From NCBI RefSeq assembly GCF_900109205.1, contig NZ_FNZB01000004.1, positions 124,001-188,000 on the forward strand: a stretch of 64,000 bases of DNA. Direction: 5' to 3'. Numbering within the stretch: position 1 is the first letter of the stretch; every line of letters starts with the position of its first letter. The notes below the pieces were generated by a model. The model was not told the DNA's origin. It ran no database searches and saw only the letters and a list, made by a program, of their open reading frames with translations. The position numbers and the translations under genes are program-made. Origin of the DNA: Sphingomonas sp. OV641. Its GTDB lineage: Bacteria; Pseudomonadota; Alphaproteobacteria; Sphingomonadales; Sphingomonadaceae. Below, piece after piece: positions 17,293 through 25,949 of the stretch.

Positions 17293-17891
17293 GGCGCGCG
17301 CCGCTTCTCGCCGCGCTCGCGCTGCTGGGTGCCGGCTGGGTGGCCGCGCCGCTTGGCATGACGGGGCATATGATCGCGCACATGATCGCGGTGGCGGTCG
17401 CCGCGCCGCTGCTGTCGCTGGCGGTGCGCGGCACGCCGCTTGATCCGGCGCAGCGCTGGCCGCGCATCGTCACCCCTTTCGCCATGAGCATGGTGGAGCT
17501 GGCGCTGGTCTGGTCCTGGCACGTCCCCGCGCTGCGCGCCGCCGCGGCGCAGTCACTGGCGGTGATGGTGGTGGAGCAGCTGTCGTTCCTCGGCGCCGGC
17601 GTCCTCCTGTGGTCGGCGGTGCTGGCCCGCCCGGCATGGGCGCGGGCGAGCGGCGTCGGCGTGCTCCTCCTCACCTCCATGCACATGACCTTGCTCGGCG
17701 CACTGATCGCGCTCGCCCCGCGCCCGCTCTATGCCGCCGGCCATGGCAGCCATGGCGCGATGGCGCTGCTCGATCCGATGCAGGATCAGCAATTGTCGGG
17801 CGTCGTCATGCTGCTGGTCGGCGGCGCGGCCTATCTGATCGGCGGGCTGGCGGTGCTTGGCGGATTGTTGCGGCAGGAGGCGCGGGCATGA
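17289..17891 (+). CDS. caa3-type cytochrome c oxidase assembly factor, CtaG-like
   Basis: A 200-residue integral membrane protein, GTG start at 17289 overlapping the preceding stop by GTGA. It has about six helices and conserved histidines in membrane segments: GMTGHMIAHMIAVAV near residue 19, SWHVPALR near 77 and SMHMTLLGALIAL near 128, the histidine pattern of the Bacillus-type CtaG family. That family supports copper loading and maturation of caa3 oxidases, and it is distinct from the Cox11 protein that is also called CtaG. Its place in the operon agrees. Confidence 0.85.
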   Translation: MRRAPLLAALALLGAGWVAAPLGMTGHMIAHMIAVAVAAPLLSLAVRGTPLDPAQRWPRIVTPFAMSMVELALVWSWHVPALRAAAAQSLAVMVVEQLSFLGAGVLLWSAVLARPAWARASGVGVLLLTSMHMTLLGALIALAPRPLYAAGHGSHGAMALLDPMQDQQLSGVVMLLVGGAAYLIGGLAVLGGLLRQEARA

Positions 17892-18946
17892 GGATCACAT
17901 GGCTGCGCGCTTCGCTCGCGGCGCTGGTGCTCGGGCTGCTCGGCCTCTTGGTCGCCTGGTCGGGCGCGATCAACGTCGCCGCCTCCAGCGGGCATTGGGC
18001 GATCACTGACTGGTTCCTTCACTGGGTGATGCGCAATTCGGTGGACACGCGCAGCACGCTCACCAGCCCGCGCGAGGCATCGGATCCGTCCGGGCTGGTC
18101 AGCGCGGCGGGTCACTTCGCCGCCGCCTGCGCCACCTGCCACGGCGCGCCGGGGATAAAGCCATCGCCGGTGTTCAAGGCCGCCACCCCGCCGGCGCCCG
18201 ATCTTGCGCGCACCGCCGGGGAATGGAGCGACCGCGAATTGTTCTGGATCATCGACCATGGCGTGAAGATGACCGGCATGCCCGCCTGGCCGGCGCGCGC
18301 GCGCCAGGATGAGATCCGCCGCATGGTCGCGCTGGTCCGCCGCCTGCCGGGGATGACGCCGGCGCAGTTCGACGCGCTCACCGGCGGCACCGCGCGCATC
18401 GCCTCGGCTCCCGGCCTTGCCGCCTGTGCCGGCTGCCACGGCGCGGACGGGCGGGGGCGCGGCGCGCCGGACATTCCGGTCCTCGGCGGTCAGAAGCCGG
18501 CCTATCTGCTCGCCGCGCTGCGCGCCTTTCAGGACGGCACACGGCAAAGCGCGGTTATGGGCCATGCCGCCTCGCGCCTGTCGGGGGCGGAGATGCGGCA
18601 ATTGTCGCGGCATTTCGCCGCGCTGCCGGGCCTGGGTGCCGGAACGGGCAGGGGAGGGGCAGTGAATGCGCCCCATGACGCCGCGGCCGAGCAGATCGCG
18701 CGCATCGGCCTTCCGGACAAGGAACTGCCCGCCTGCGCCAGCTGCCACACGCCGGCCAAGCCCTATCCGGTGCTCGCCGGGCAGAAGCCGGAATATCTCG
18801 CCGCCCGCCTGCGCCAGATGCGCGGTGACGAGAAGGAAGTGGACGCCCGCCAGAGCCAGGCGACCATGCCGGTCATCGCCCGCCGCATTCCGGAGGAGAT
18901 GATCGATCGCCTCGCCGCCCACCTCGCCGCCGCCCCGCCGCGCTAG
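17888..18946 (+). CDS. Membrane-anchored tri-haem cytochrome c
   Basis: A 352-residue protein overlapping the previous stop by ATGA. One N-terminal membrane helix (about 8-30) anchors three cytochrome c modules in the periplasm: CATCH at 81-85, CAGCH at 180-184 and CASCH at 283-287. Each is followed by a methionine in a suitable place for the distal ligand (for example MPAWPARARQ after the first). The second and third modules resemble the c4/c553-type cytochromes. As the last gene of the caa3 operon it is a good candidate for the electron donor to the oxidase, which would explain its co-transcription; that is inferred. Confidence 0.87.
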   Translation: MRITWLRASLAALVLGLLGLLVAWSGAINVAASSGHWAITDWFLHWVMRNSVDTRSTLTSPREASDPSGLVSAAGHFAAACATCHGAPGIKPSPVFKAATPPAPDLARTAGEWSDRELFWIIDHGVKMTGMPAWPARARQDEIRRMVALVRRLPGMTPAQFDALTGGTARIASAPGLAACAGCHGADGRGRGAPDIPVLGGQKPAYLLAALRAFQDGTRQSAVMGHAASRLSGAEMRQLSRHFAALPGLGAGTGRGGAVNAPHDAAAEQIARIGLPDKELPACASCHTPAKPYPVLAGQKPEYLAARLRQMRGDEKEVDARQSQATMPVIARRIPEEMIDRLAAHLAAAPPR

Positions 18947-19129
18947 GAAGCGGACCTTCTCCCGCTCGCCACTTCCCGCAGGAACGCGCCATCTTGGCAG
19001 GATCGGTCACCGCCTCGCCGCGCCGCGGCCGCCGATCGAAATACGTAATTCAGTCCGGACTTCGTATCACGGGATCTTAACAAGGCTCCCGATAAACAAG
19101 GAGTTGGAGCGCGCGAGTCTAATTCATTG

Positions 19130-21523
19130 ATGTTTCTCAGTCCCTTTCTGCAGGTAGCGCAGAGCTCGGATGCGCTCCTGCGGGATCAGTTCACGCGGCT
19201 GCGCACGCAGATCCCGCTGATGTATGCCGTGCTCGCGATCGACGCCGCCTTTCTCGGCCTCGCTACCCACGGCAGCGTGCCCGCCGCGCACAGCCTTGGC
19301 ATGCCGGCGCTGTTGCTGCTCGCGGTGCTGGGGCGCGCGTGCCTGTGGCTGTTCCGCAAGTCGGCGGCGCCCACGCCCAACCAGATCCGCCGCTATCTGT
19401 ACGGCACCATTCTCGCCTCCGTGATCCTCAGCGCGGCCTTCGGCCTGTGGGGATCGGTGCTGCTGGGCGAAACGGATGCGACACGCGGCACGGCCGTTGC
19501 CCTGTTCGTGTTCGTGGGGTCGATCAGCTGCTGCTATTGCCTTCAGGCGCTTCCCGTCGCTGGCTTTTCGGTGCTGCTGTTCGGCGCCATGCCGATCACC
19601 TTGCGCATGGTCGGCTCGGGCGACAGCTATCTGGTGGGCGTGGCGCTCACCTTTGTGATGGTTTCGATCGTCGTGGTGCGCGCCATGGTCTCCAGCCACC
19701 AGGCGTTCACCGCCGCGCTGAACGCGCGCGGGGACATGGCGGAGCTGATCGCTGCCCTGCGCGACAGCGAGGAACGCTACCGCCTCGCCTCGCAGGCGGC
19801 GAACGACGTCATCTGGGATATCCCGCTGGACGGCGATCGGATCGACTGGAGCAGCGCGGTCGGCACCTGGCTCGGCTATCCCGAGGCGCAGGCCGGCACT
19901 TCGCGGCACTGGTGGCAGGATCGCATCCACCCGGACGATCGCGCGCGCACCGGCGTCCGCCCCGCCGCGCTCGCCGATCCCGAGTTTACCCACTGGACGC
20001 ATGAGTTCCGCGTGCTGGCGGGATCGGGCGAGTATCTCACCGTGCGCAGCCGCGGCTTCGTCGTGCGCGATCCGCAGGGTCGCGCCACGCGGCTGGTCGG
20101 CTCGCTTCAGGATGTGACGGCGCAGAAACGCTATGAAAGCGAGCTGCGCCTCGCCGCCCATTACGATTCGCTCACCGGCCTCCCCAACCGGCTGCTCTTC
20201 GCCGAGCGGCTCGATCTCGCGCTCGCTGAGGCGGGGGAACAGCGCGCCAGCGTCGGCCTGATCGTGTTCGATGTGGACCGGTTCAAGATGATCAACGACA
20301 GCCTCGGCCATGACGCGGGCGATGCGCTGCTGCGCGAGGTCGCCTGCCGGCTCCAGCGGGTCGCCCCGCCCGGCGCCACCGCGGCGCGGCTCGCCGGGGA
20401 CGAATTCGCCATCATCATCCCCAGCCTGGACGACAGCGGCATGGGCACGGCGCAGATCGCCGGGCTGCTCGCCGAGATCTCCAGCCCCATGGTCCATGCC
20501 GGCCGCCATATCGACGTCAGCCTCAGCGCCGGCTTCGCCCAGGCGTTCCGCGACGGCGGCACCGCCAAGGAAATCCACAAGAGCGCCGATCTCGCGCTTT
20601 ACGCCGCGAAGCGCGACAATCGCGGTGGCCTGCGCGAATTCCAGCGCGATCTGCGCGACGCGGCCGAGCGTGAAAAGCACATGCTGGCCGATGCGCGCGC
20701 CGGCTTGCAGGCCGATTGGATCGTGCCTTTCTACCAGCCCAAGATCTGCCTCAGGACCGGCGCGGTGCTTGGCTTTGAATCGCTGCTGCGCTGGCATCAT
20801 CCGCAGCAGGGCTTGCGCTCCCCCGCCTCGATCAGCGCGGCGTTCGAGGACCCGGGCACCGCCGTGCAGATCACCGACCGGATGCTGGAGCGCACCATCC
20901 GCGACATGGTGCGCTGGGCGGACAAGGGCGTGCCGTTCGGCCGCATCGCCATCAACGGCTCGCCCGAGGATTTCCGCCGCGGCGGCTTTGCCGAGCGCAT
21001 TCTGGAGCGGCTGGAACAGGCGAAGCTGCCGCCATCCATGCTGGAGCTGGAGGTGACGGAAACCGTCTTCCTCGGGCAGCTCGCCGAAAATGTCAGCGTG
21101 GCGCTGAAGACGCTGTCGGATGCGGGCATCACCATCGCGCTCGACGATTTCGGCACCGGCTACGCCTCGCTCACGCATCTGAAGCAATTCCCGGTCGATG
21201 CGCTGAAGATCGACCAGTCCTTCGTCTCCCGCCTGACCATGGTGGATTGCGAGGATTCGGCGATCATCGGCGCGGTGATCCAATTGGCCCGCAGCCTCGG
21301 CATCACCACCGTCGCCGAAGGGGTGGAAACGGAAACCCAGGCCGCGCACCTCATCGCCAAGGGGTGCGACATGGGGCAGGGCTATCTGTTCAGCCGCCCG
21401 ATGGCAGCGGAGCAGGTCGCGCCCTTCTTCGGCAAATGGGACTGCCGCTTCGTCGCGCAGCTCTGCGAGCAGGCCGATTGGGGCACCGCCGCCCGCCAGA
21501 CCTACCGCGAACGCTTCCGCTAA
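19130..21523 (+). CDS. Membrane PAS-GGDEF-EAL protein (cyclic-di-GMP turnover)
   Basis: A 797-residue protein. The N-terminus holds about five or six membrane helices (residues 28-185), followed by a PAS domain (about 208-335, with WWQDRIHPDDRAR), a GGDEF domain (about 340-500) and an EAL domain (about 520-775). The GGDEF signature reads AGDEF (422-426), a change at the first position. The EAL signature reads ESL (550-552), but other phosphodiesterase residues look intact: EVTET, DDFGTGYAS, LKIDQSF and AEGVETE. A functional phosphodiesterase with a weak or regulatory cyclase domain is the best reading. No good ribosome site precedes the start; promoter-like DNA lies in 18950-19120. Confidence 0.9.
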   Translation: MFLSPFLQVAQSSDALLRDQFTRLRTQIPLMYAVLAIDAAFLGLATHGSVPAAHSLGMPALLLLAVLGRACLWLFRKSAAPTPNQIRRYLYGTILASVILSAAFGLWGSVLLGETDATRGTAVALFVFVGSISCCYCLQALPVAGFSVLLFGAMPITLRMVGSGDSYLVGVALTFVMVSIVVVRAMVSSHQAFTAALNARGDMAELIAALRDSEERYRLASQAANDVIWDIPLDGDRIDWSSAVGTWLGYPEAQAGTSRHWWQDRIHPDDRARTGVRPAALADPEFTHWTHEFRVLAGSGEYLTVRSRGFVVRDPQGRATRLVGSLQDVTAQKRYESELRLAAHYDSLTGLPNRLLFAERLDLALAEAGEQRASVGLIVFDVDRFKMINDSLGHDAGDALLREVACRLQRVAPPGATAARLAGDEFAIIIPSLDDSGMGTAQIAGLLAEISSPMVHAGRHIDVSLSAGFAQAFRDGGTAKEIHKSADLALYAAKRDNRGGLREFQRDLRDAAEREKHMLADARAGLQADWIVPFYQPKICLRTGAVLGFESLLRWHHPQQGLRSPASISAAFEDPGTAVQITDRMLERTIRDMVRWADKGVPFGRIAINGSPEDFRRGGFAERILERLEQAKLPPSMLELEVTETVFLGQLAENVSVALKTLSDAGITIALDDFGTGYASLTHLKQFPVDALKIDQSFVSRLTMVDCEDSAIIGAVIQLARSLGITTVAEGVETETQAAHLIAKGCDMGQGYLFSRPMAAEQVAPFFGKWDCRFVAQLCEQADWGTAARQTYRERFR

Positions 21524-21611
21524 AGGCGCACGCCCCCCCCCGGCGGGAAAGCGATCGGGAAGCGAGCGAGCGAAATTGGGCCCGAACCGGCACCTTGTGC
21601 GTTCCTCCCCC

Positions 21612-21773
21612 ATGCCCCGTCCCTCCAACAACCGCCTCGCCCGCGCCGCCATCATCGTCGTCGCGCTAGGCGCCCTGATGTGGATCGTCGCGCTCCTCGG
21701 CATCAGCCTCAGCAACAAGGAAACCAAGGAACGAACCCCCGACATGCAGGCCGCACCGGCCGGGCAGGGGTGA
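21612..21773 (+). CDS. Very small single-helix membrane protein
   Basis: A 53-residue frame with a basic N-terminus (MPRPSNNRLAR), one hydrophobic helix (about 12-33, AAIIVVALGALMWIVALLGISL) and a polar tail. Its composition is that of a real membrane peptide rather than a shadow frame, but no ribosome site precedes ATG 21612 and I do not recognise a family. An in-frame TTG at 21576 is an alternative start. Confidence 0.45.
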   Translation: MPRPSNNRLARAAIIVVALGALMWIVALLGISLSNKETKERTPDMQAAPAGQG

Positions 21774-21794
21774 TCGGGGGCCCAGTAAGCGTCT

Positions 21795-22712
21795 TTATCG
21801 GCCTCCCTGCGCGAGACGAACACGCGATGCCGGTACATCGTGATCCAGACCGTAGACGCTGACGGTACGATCCTCGGCGAGCGATGCCGGTGATCGGTTG
21901 TCACGACCAATATGCGAAGGGCCCGCCACCAGCGGGATGACAGGCGACAGCGCCGGGCCGCAGAAGCTTGGGTCGCGCAGATATGCGGCAACGGCGTTCG
22001 CCCGTGCCTGCGCCAGACCGATGTTGGAGGAGAAACGCTGGGCCAACTTCGCGCTCAGGTCCCGCTGGTCGGCCCTTCCGATCACCACTGCGCTTCGCAT
22101 GTGGCGCGACTGCAGCTCCCTCTTGATCGCGCAAACGGATCGGACCCCATCCGCAGTCGAGCCGTCGCCTGCAATCGGGATCGACGCTTCGCCATCGCCA
22201 AACCGGATGGCGGCACTCGCGGCGAACAGGGCGGGCGCCTTCGTGCCGGAGCCCGAAACGACGGTAGGGGCACGCTCCTCGGGCTCGAACAGGTCCAGCG
22301 CGCCCCCGGCGACCAGAGCGAGAAAGGCGCAGAACACACCGATGACCAATAGTTTGGCGCGCCACTGGTAGACTGCCTGCGCGGTCAGGTGATGCCATCT
22401 CGCACTCACTTCGGTGGCGTCAGGCGTGGTACTGTCCCATCGCAGCGCGATATTCTTGCACTCCTGAAGCGAATAGGTCTTGTACGTGGATAGTGCAAAG
22501 CGCGCAGTGGCCGGACTATCGAGCAATATCTCCAGTACGGCTGCGCGCCAGTCCCCTTGCTGGATCGCGTCCCGGATCCGTTTGATGCTTTCCAGACCTG
22601 CCCCGATCCGTTCGGTCTTTTGCGCCATCAAAATCTCGCGCGTGAGAAAATAAAGACCGGCCGCCTCGATGAAGAGGGTGAGCACGCGGGCAATGATCAA
22701 CCAGTCCGGCAT
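21795..22712 (-). CDS. Inner-membrane protein with OmpA-like C-terminal domain
   Basis: A 305-residue protein. A membrane helix lies near residues 5-28 and a second at about 118-140, so the N-terminal ~90 residues face the cytoplasm between them and the C-terminal ~160 residues are periplasmic. The periplasmic part ends with SAVVIGRADQRDLS, then SNIGLAQARANAVAAYL, a spacing typical of OmpA/MotB peptidoglycan-binding domains (strand, then N-x2-L-x3-R-A helix). The cytoplasmic part has no motif I recognise. It could tether a membrane function to the cell wall; the role is unknown. It is monocistronic. The 290 bases upstream hold nothing clear. Confidence 0.65.
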   Translation of the reverse strand: MPDWLIIARVLTLFIEAAGLYFLTREILMAQKTERIGAGLESIKRIRDAIQQGDWRAAVLEILLDSPATARFALSTYKTYSLQECKNIALRWDSTTPDATEVSARWHHLTAQAVYQWRAKLLVIGVFCAFLALVAGGALDLFEPEERAPTVVSGSGTKAPALFAASAAIRFGDGEASIPIAGDGSTADGVRSVCAIKRELQSRHMRSAVVIGRADQRDLSAKLAQRFSSNIGLAQARANAVAAYLRDPSFCGPALSPVIPLVAGPSHIGRDNRSPASLAEDRTVSVYGLDHDVPASRVRLAQGGR

Positions 22713-23002
22713 CGATATGTCCCGCCTATGAAGCGTTGCCAGATGGCGAGACTATATCAATCGAAGCGGTTTTCGATCAGGATGAACCACCATTACCGTT
22801 CGTACTGATCTCGACGAAACTCTTTGGCTGCTTCACAAGCGGCGCGATCCCGGTCCGTCGACGCCGCCTGCAGCGTCGCTCAGGACAGGCTTGTGATAGG
22901 TGAATGCCGGGACATGCCCGGAGTGACGACAGGAGTTACGCGACGCTCGCGTCGGTATTCACGATCAGAGCGTCTTGGCCAGCGGCCCGATCGCTTGTCC
23001 AA

Positions 23003-24301
23003 TCACCCGAACAACCCGGTCCGCAACGGCGCCAGATAGGCCGCCACCGCTTCCGCCCGGTCGCGCGGGGCGGCCCAGCGGCGCAGGTCGGAGGCGGCGC
23101 TGATCGCGGCCATCACCGTCTGTCCGGCGACCAGCGGATCCACCGCGCGCAGCGATCCGTCGGCGATGCCGTCCGCGATCGTGCCCGCCACATGCCGCGT
23201 CAGTTGCGCCGCCAGTTGCAGCATGTCCGCGCGCAGCTCCAGCGGCAGCGCCTGATAGGCGCTCATCCGCAGCAGCGGGCTGTTCTCGTCGAACTGCATC
23301 GCCACCAGCATGGCGGCGGCGATCGCCAGCCGCTCGCCCTGGTCGCGCCCCGCCGCATCGCCATGCGCCTGCGCCCACTCGATCGTCGCGAAGGAGCGGC
23401 GGAAGCAGGCGAGCACCAGATCGTCCTTGTTGTCGAGGTGATGATAGAAGCTGCCGGTGCTCACCCCCAGCTCCGCCGCGATCCGCTCCACGCTGGCGCC
23501 GGCATAGCCGTAGCGGTTGATCAGCCGGGTGGCCGCGGCCAGAAAGCGCGCCTGCGCCGTCTCGGCCTCGCCCGCCGGGGCGGCCGGGCAGGCGCCGGGC
23601 TCGCGTGCCGGCAGGGGCGGCAGAGGGGGCAGGGGCCACGTCCGCCCGTCGCTTGCCAGCCCATGCGCCAGCACGTCGAACAGCCGCGCCTCCACCCGGG
23701 CGAAATCGCGCGGCTGGTAACGATCGATCCAGGCGGGCAGCCATTGTAGGCTGGCGGTGAGGTGAGTCGCCGCAATGGCGGAGCGCGATCCGCCACTATG
23801 CCCCTCGCCTGGCGCGAACATGCCGCGCACGGCCGCGAACCCCTGCGCGTAGATCGCCTCCAGCGGCGCGCGCGCGGCCTCGTCCAGCGCGCGAATGTCG
23901 GACAGCACGGCCAGCTCCCCGGCGCCGGGCGCCTCACGCGCGCGATACAGGTCGAAATAGGTGGCGATCAGGTGCCGCACCCGCGCCGGCGGATCGGGCG
24001 CGCAGGCCGCCGCCTCTGCCGCCTCCAGCGCGAAGCGCAGCGTCCGCTCGAAACAGGCCGCCGCGAGCTGCTCCTTGCGGCGGAAGTAATAGGTCACGCT
24101 GCTGGTATCGAGCGCCAGCGCCCGCGCGACCGCGGTCAGCGTCATGCCGCGCAGGCCATGCCGGTTGATGAGCGCGGAGGCGGTGTCCAGGATCTGCGCC
24201 CGCCGCCGGTTGAACCGCGGCGTCCGCGCGGCCCGCGCCGGCCGAACGTCCGCGACCGGCTGCGCCGGTTGATCGGGGGCAGGGGCAGGCCGGGCACTCA
24301 C
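23003..24301 (-). CDS. Tandem TetR-family regulator (two HTH-ligand units in one chain)
   Basis: About 432 residues from GTG 24301, or 458 from GTG 24379; neither start has a strong ribosome site. Two complete TetR units follow one another. The first helix-turn-helix is RRAQILDTASALINRHG with LTAVARALALDTSSVTYYFR; the second, after a proline-rich linker (LPPLPPLPAREPG), is AQARFLAAATRLINRYG with VERIAAELGVSTGSFYHHL. Each is followed by a helical ligand-binding region. A single TetR protein is about 200 residues, so this is a genuine duplication-fusion. It would bind DNA as an intramolecular pseudo-dimer. No divergent target gene is adjacent; an intergenic repeat tract lies upstream. Confidence 0.85.
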   Translation of the reverse strand: MSARPAPAPDQPAQPVADVRPARAARTPRFNRRRAQILDTASALINRHGLRGMTLTAVARALALDTSSVTYYFRRKEQLAAACFERTLRFALEAAEAAACAPDPPARVRHLIATYFDLYRAREAPGAGELAVLSDIRALDEAARAPLEAIYAQGFAAVRGMFAPGEGHSGGSRSAIAATHLTASLQWLPAWIDRYQPRDFARVEARLFDVLAHGLASDGRTWPLPPLPPLPAREPGACPAAPAGEAETAQARFLAAATRLINRYGYAGASVERIAAELGVSTGSFYHHLDNKDDLVLACFRRSFATIEWAQAHGDAAGRDQGERLAIAAAMLVAMQFDENSPLLRMSAYQALPLELRADMLQLAAQLTRHVAGTIADGIADGSLRAVDPLVAGQTVMAAISAASDLRRWAAPRDRAEAVAAYLAPLRTGLFG

Positions 24302-24479
24302 CCCATCGGTATAGGCCGGCCCCTCGCGACACTCCAGCCAGCCAGTTCGGCCCGCCCCGCCCCGTACCCCGCCGCGCACCTGCCGAGATCACGCCGCTCC
24401 ATCCGCGCATCACTCAGGTAAAGGCGCGGGCGATAGGCGGCGGCCGCAGCTCCATCCCACCCGCCCGAGCCCCGGCGCT

Positions 24480-25560
24480 CTCAATGAAGGCAGCTACCCC
24501 GGCGAAGGCCGGGGCCCATTCGGGAAAGGCACCGTTGGCACGAGACGCGGGCAGTTGCGAAGACCTTCCCACCTGGGCCCCGGCCTCCGCCGGGGTGGCC
24601 ACGCGGCGATTGGCGGGCGGGCGCTCAAGAACGATGTGCCCCTCCCGTCGCTTCCCGCCGGAGCAACCTCCGCAACGGTCCCGGCCACGCCCCACATCCC
24701 TCGTCAGGCGATTACGACGACCTTCCCACCTGAACCCCGGCCTCTGCCGGGGTGGCCGCGCGGGTGTTCAAAAACGGTGTGCCGGTTCTTGCTGCCCCAC
24801 ATCGCAAACCTCTGCAGAGGTGCCGACCGCGCCTCACCCCCTCGTCACCCCGGCCTTGTGCCGGGGTCCAAGGCTCCGCGAACGCGATGGCTGAAGAGGA
24901 GCGGCACCCTGGCTGCCTGGGCAAACCCAGCATGACGGAGGGGGGCGCCCAGATCTCGCGAAAACCGGAGTCCAGTTGGGAAATGCGCCGTTGGTACGCG
25001 ACGCGGGCGACCACGACGCCCTTCCCAACTGGACCCCGGCCTCCGCCGGGGTGGCTGCGCGTCGGTTGGTGGGCGGGCGTTCAATGACGGTGTGCCGGTC
25101 CTGTCGCTTCCCGCCGAGCAACCTCTGCAGAGGTGCCGACCGCGCCTCACCCCCTCGTCACCCCGGCCTTGTGCCGGGGTCCAAGGCTCCGCGAACGCGA
25201 TGGCTGGGGAGGAGCGGCACCCTAGATGCCCTGACTGATTCGGTACGATGGAGCGCGCGCCCAAGTCTCGCGAAGGTCGGACTCCAACTGGGAAAAGCGC
25301 CGTCGGCACGCGGCGAGGGCAGTTACAACGGCCTTCCCACCTGGGCCCCGGCCTCCGCCGGGGTGGCTGCGCGCCGATTGGCAGGCGGGCGTTCAATAAC
25401 GGTGTGCCTCTCCTGCGCTTCCCGCCGGGCAACCTCTGCAGAGATGCCGACCGCCCCTCACCCCTCCGTCACCCCGGCCTTGTGCCGGGGTCCAAGGCTC
25501 CGCGAACGCGATGGCTGAAGAGGAGCGGCACCCTGGCTGCCTGGGCAAGCCCAAAGTGAA
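24480..25560. repeat. Noncoding tandem-repeat tract, about 312-bp period
   Basis: About 1.1 kb without a gene. A block starting GTCACCCCGGCCTTGTGCCG and continuing into GCGAACGCGATGGCTG recurs at 24844, 25157 and 25468, spacings of 313 and 311 bases. Between these, a second block with a facing pair of palindromes recurs (CCCCGGCCTCCGCCGGGGTGG near 24580, 24735, 25035 and 25347). The copies are diverged by point changes, so the array is not very recent. Frames through it are broken and have no ribosome sites. The 390 bases from 25561 to the transporter start hold no further gene. Confidence 0.8.
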
Positions 25561-25949
25561 AGGCATGTAGCAACCATCCAACTGCCTGAAACCAGCCGCG
25601 CCCGAAGCAGTCGCCGCGCAGAAAGCGACACCACCGCCCCACAAACCCCATCAAACCCACCATAGCCGAATTTGGAATCTTGACAGCGACCACGCTTTTT
25701 CCAAAACTCGTTATGGAGAGGATGATCTGTGGCGGTAAGCGGCAACAATCGCGCCGGCCGTTGGTCTGGCGGGGCGTGCGACGCGGCTGCGATGGCGGCC
25801 GCGCGGCATCCCGCCTGCCGGGTCGAAACCCGATTACGGGCGCGCGGCCGATTTGCTCCGCTCGTGATCCGATCATGCCGCGCGGCCGGCTGCGCCGGCG
25901 AAGGGGCGGCACCGGCGGGCGTCCGGTGTTCCGCAGCAAGGAGAGCATC

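Noticed and set aside
19124..21991. 955-codon open frame antisense to the GGDEF/EAL gene
   Set aside because: Shadow of a well-supported gene; no ribosome site or recognisable domain.
24480..25560. CRISPR array
   Set aside because: Period is about 312 bases with internal palindromes and no short constant repeat/variable spacer pattern.
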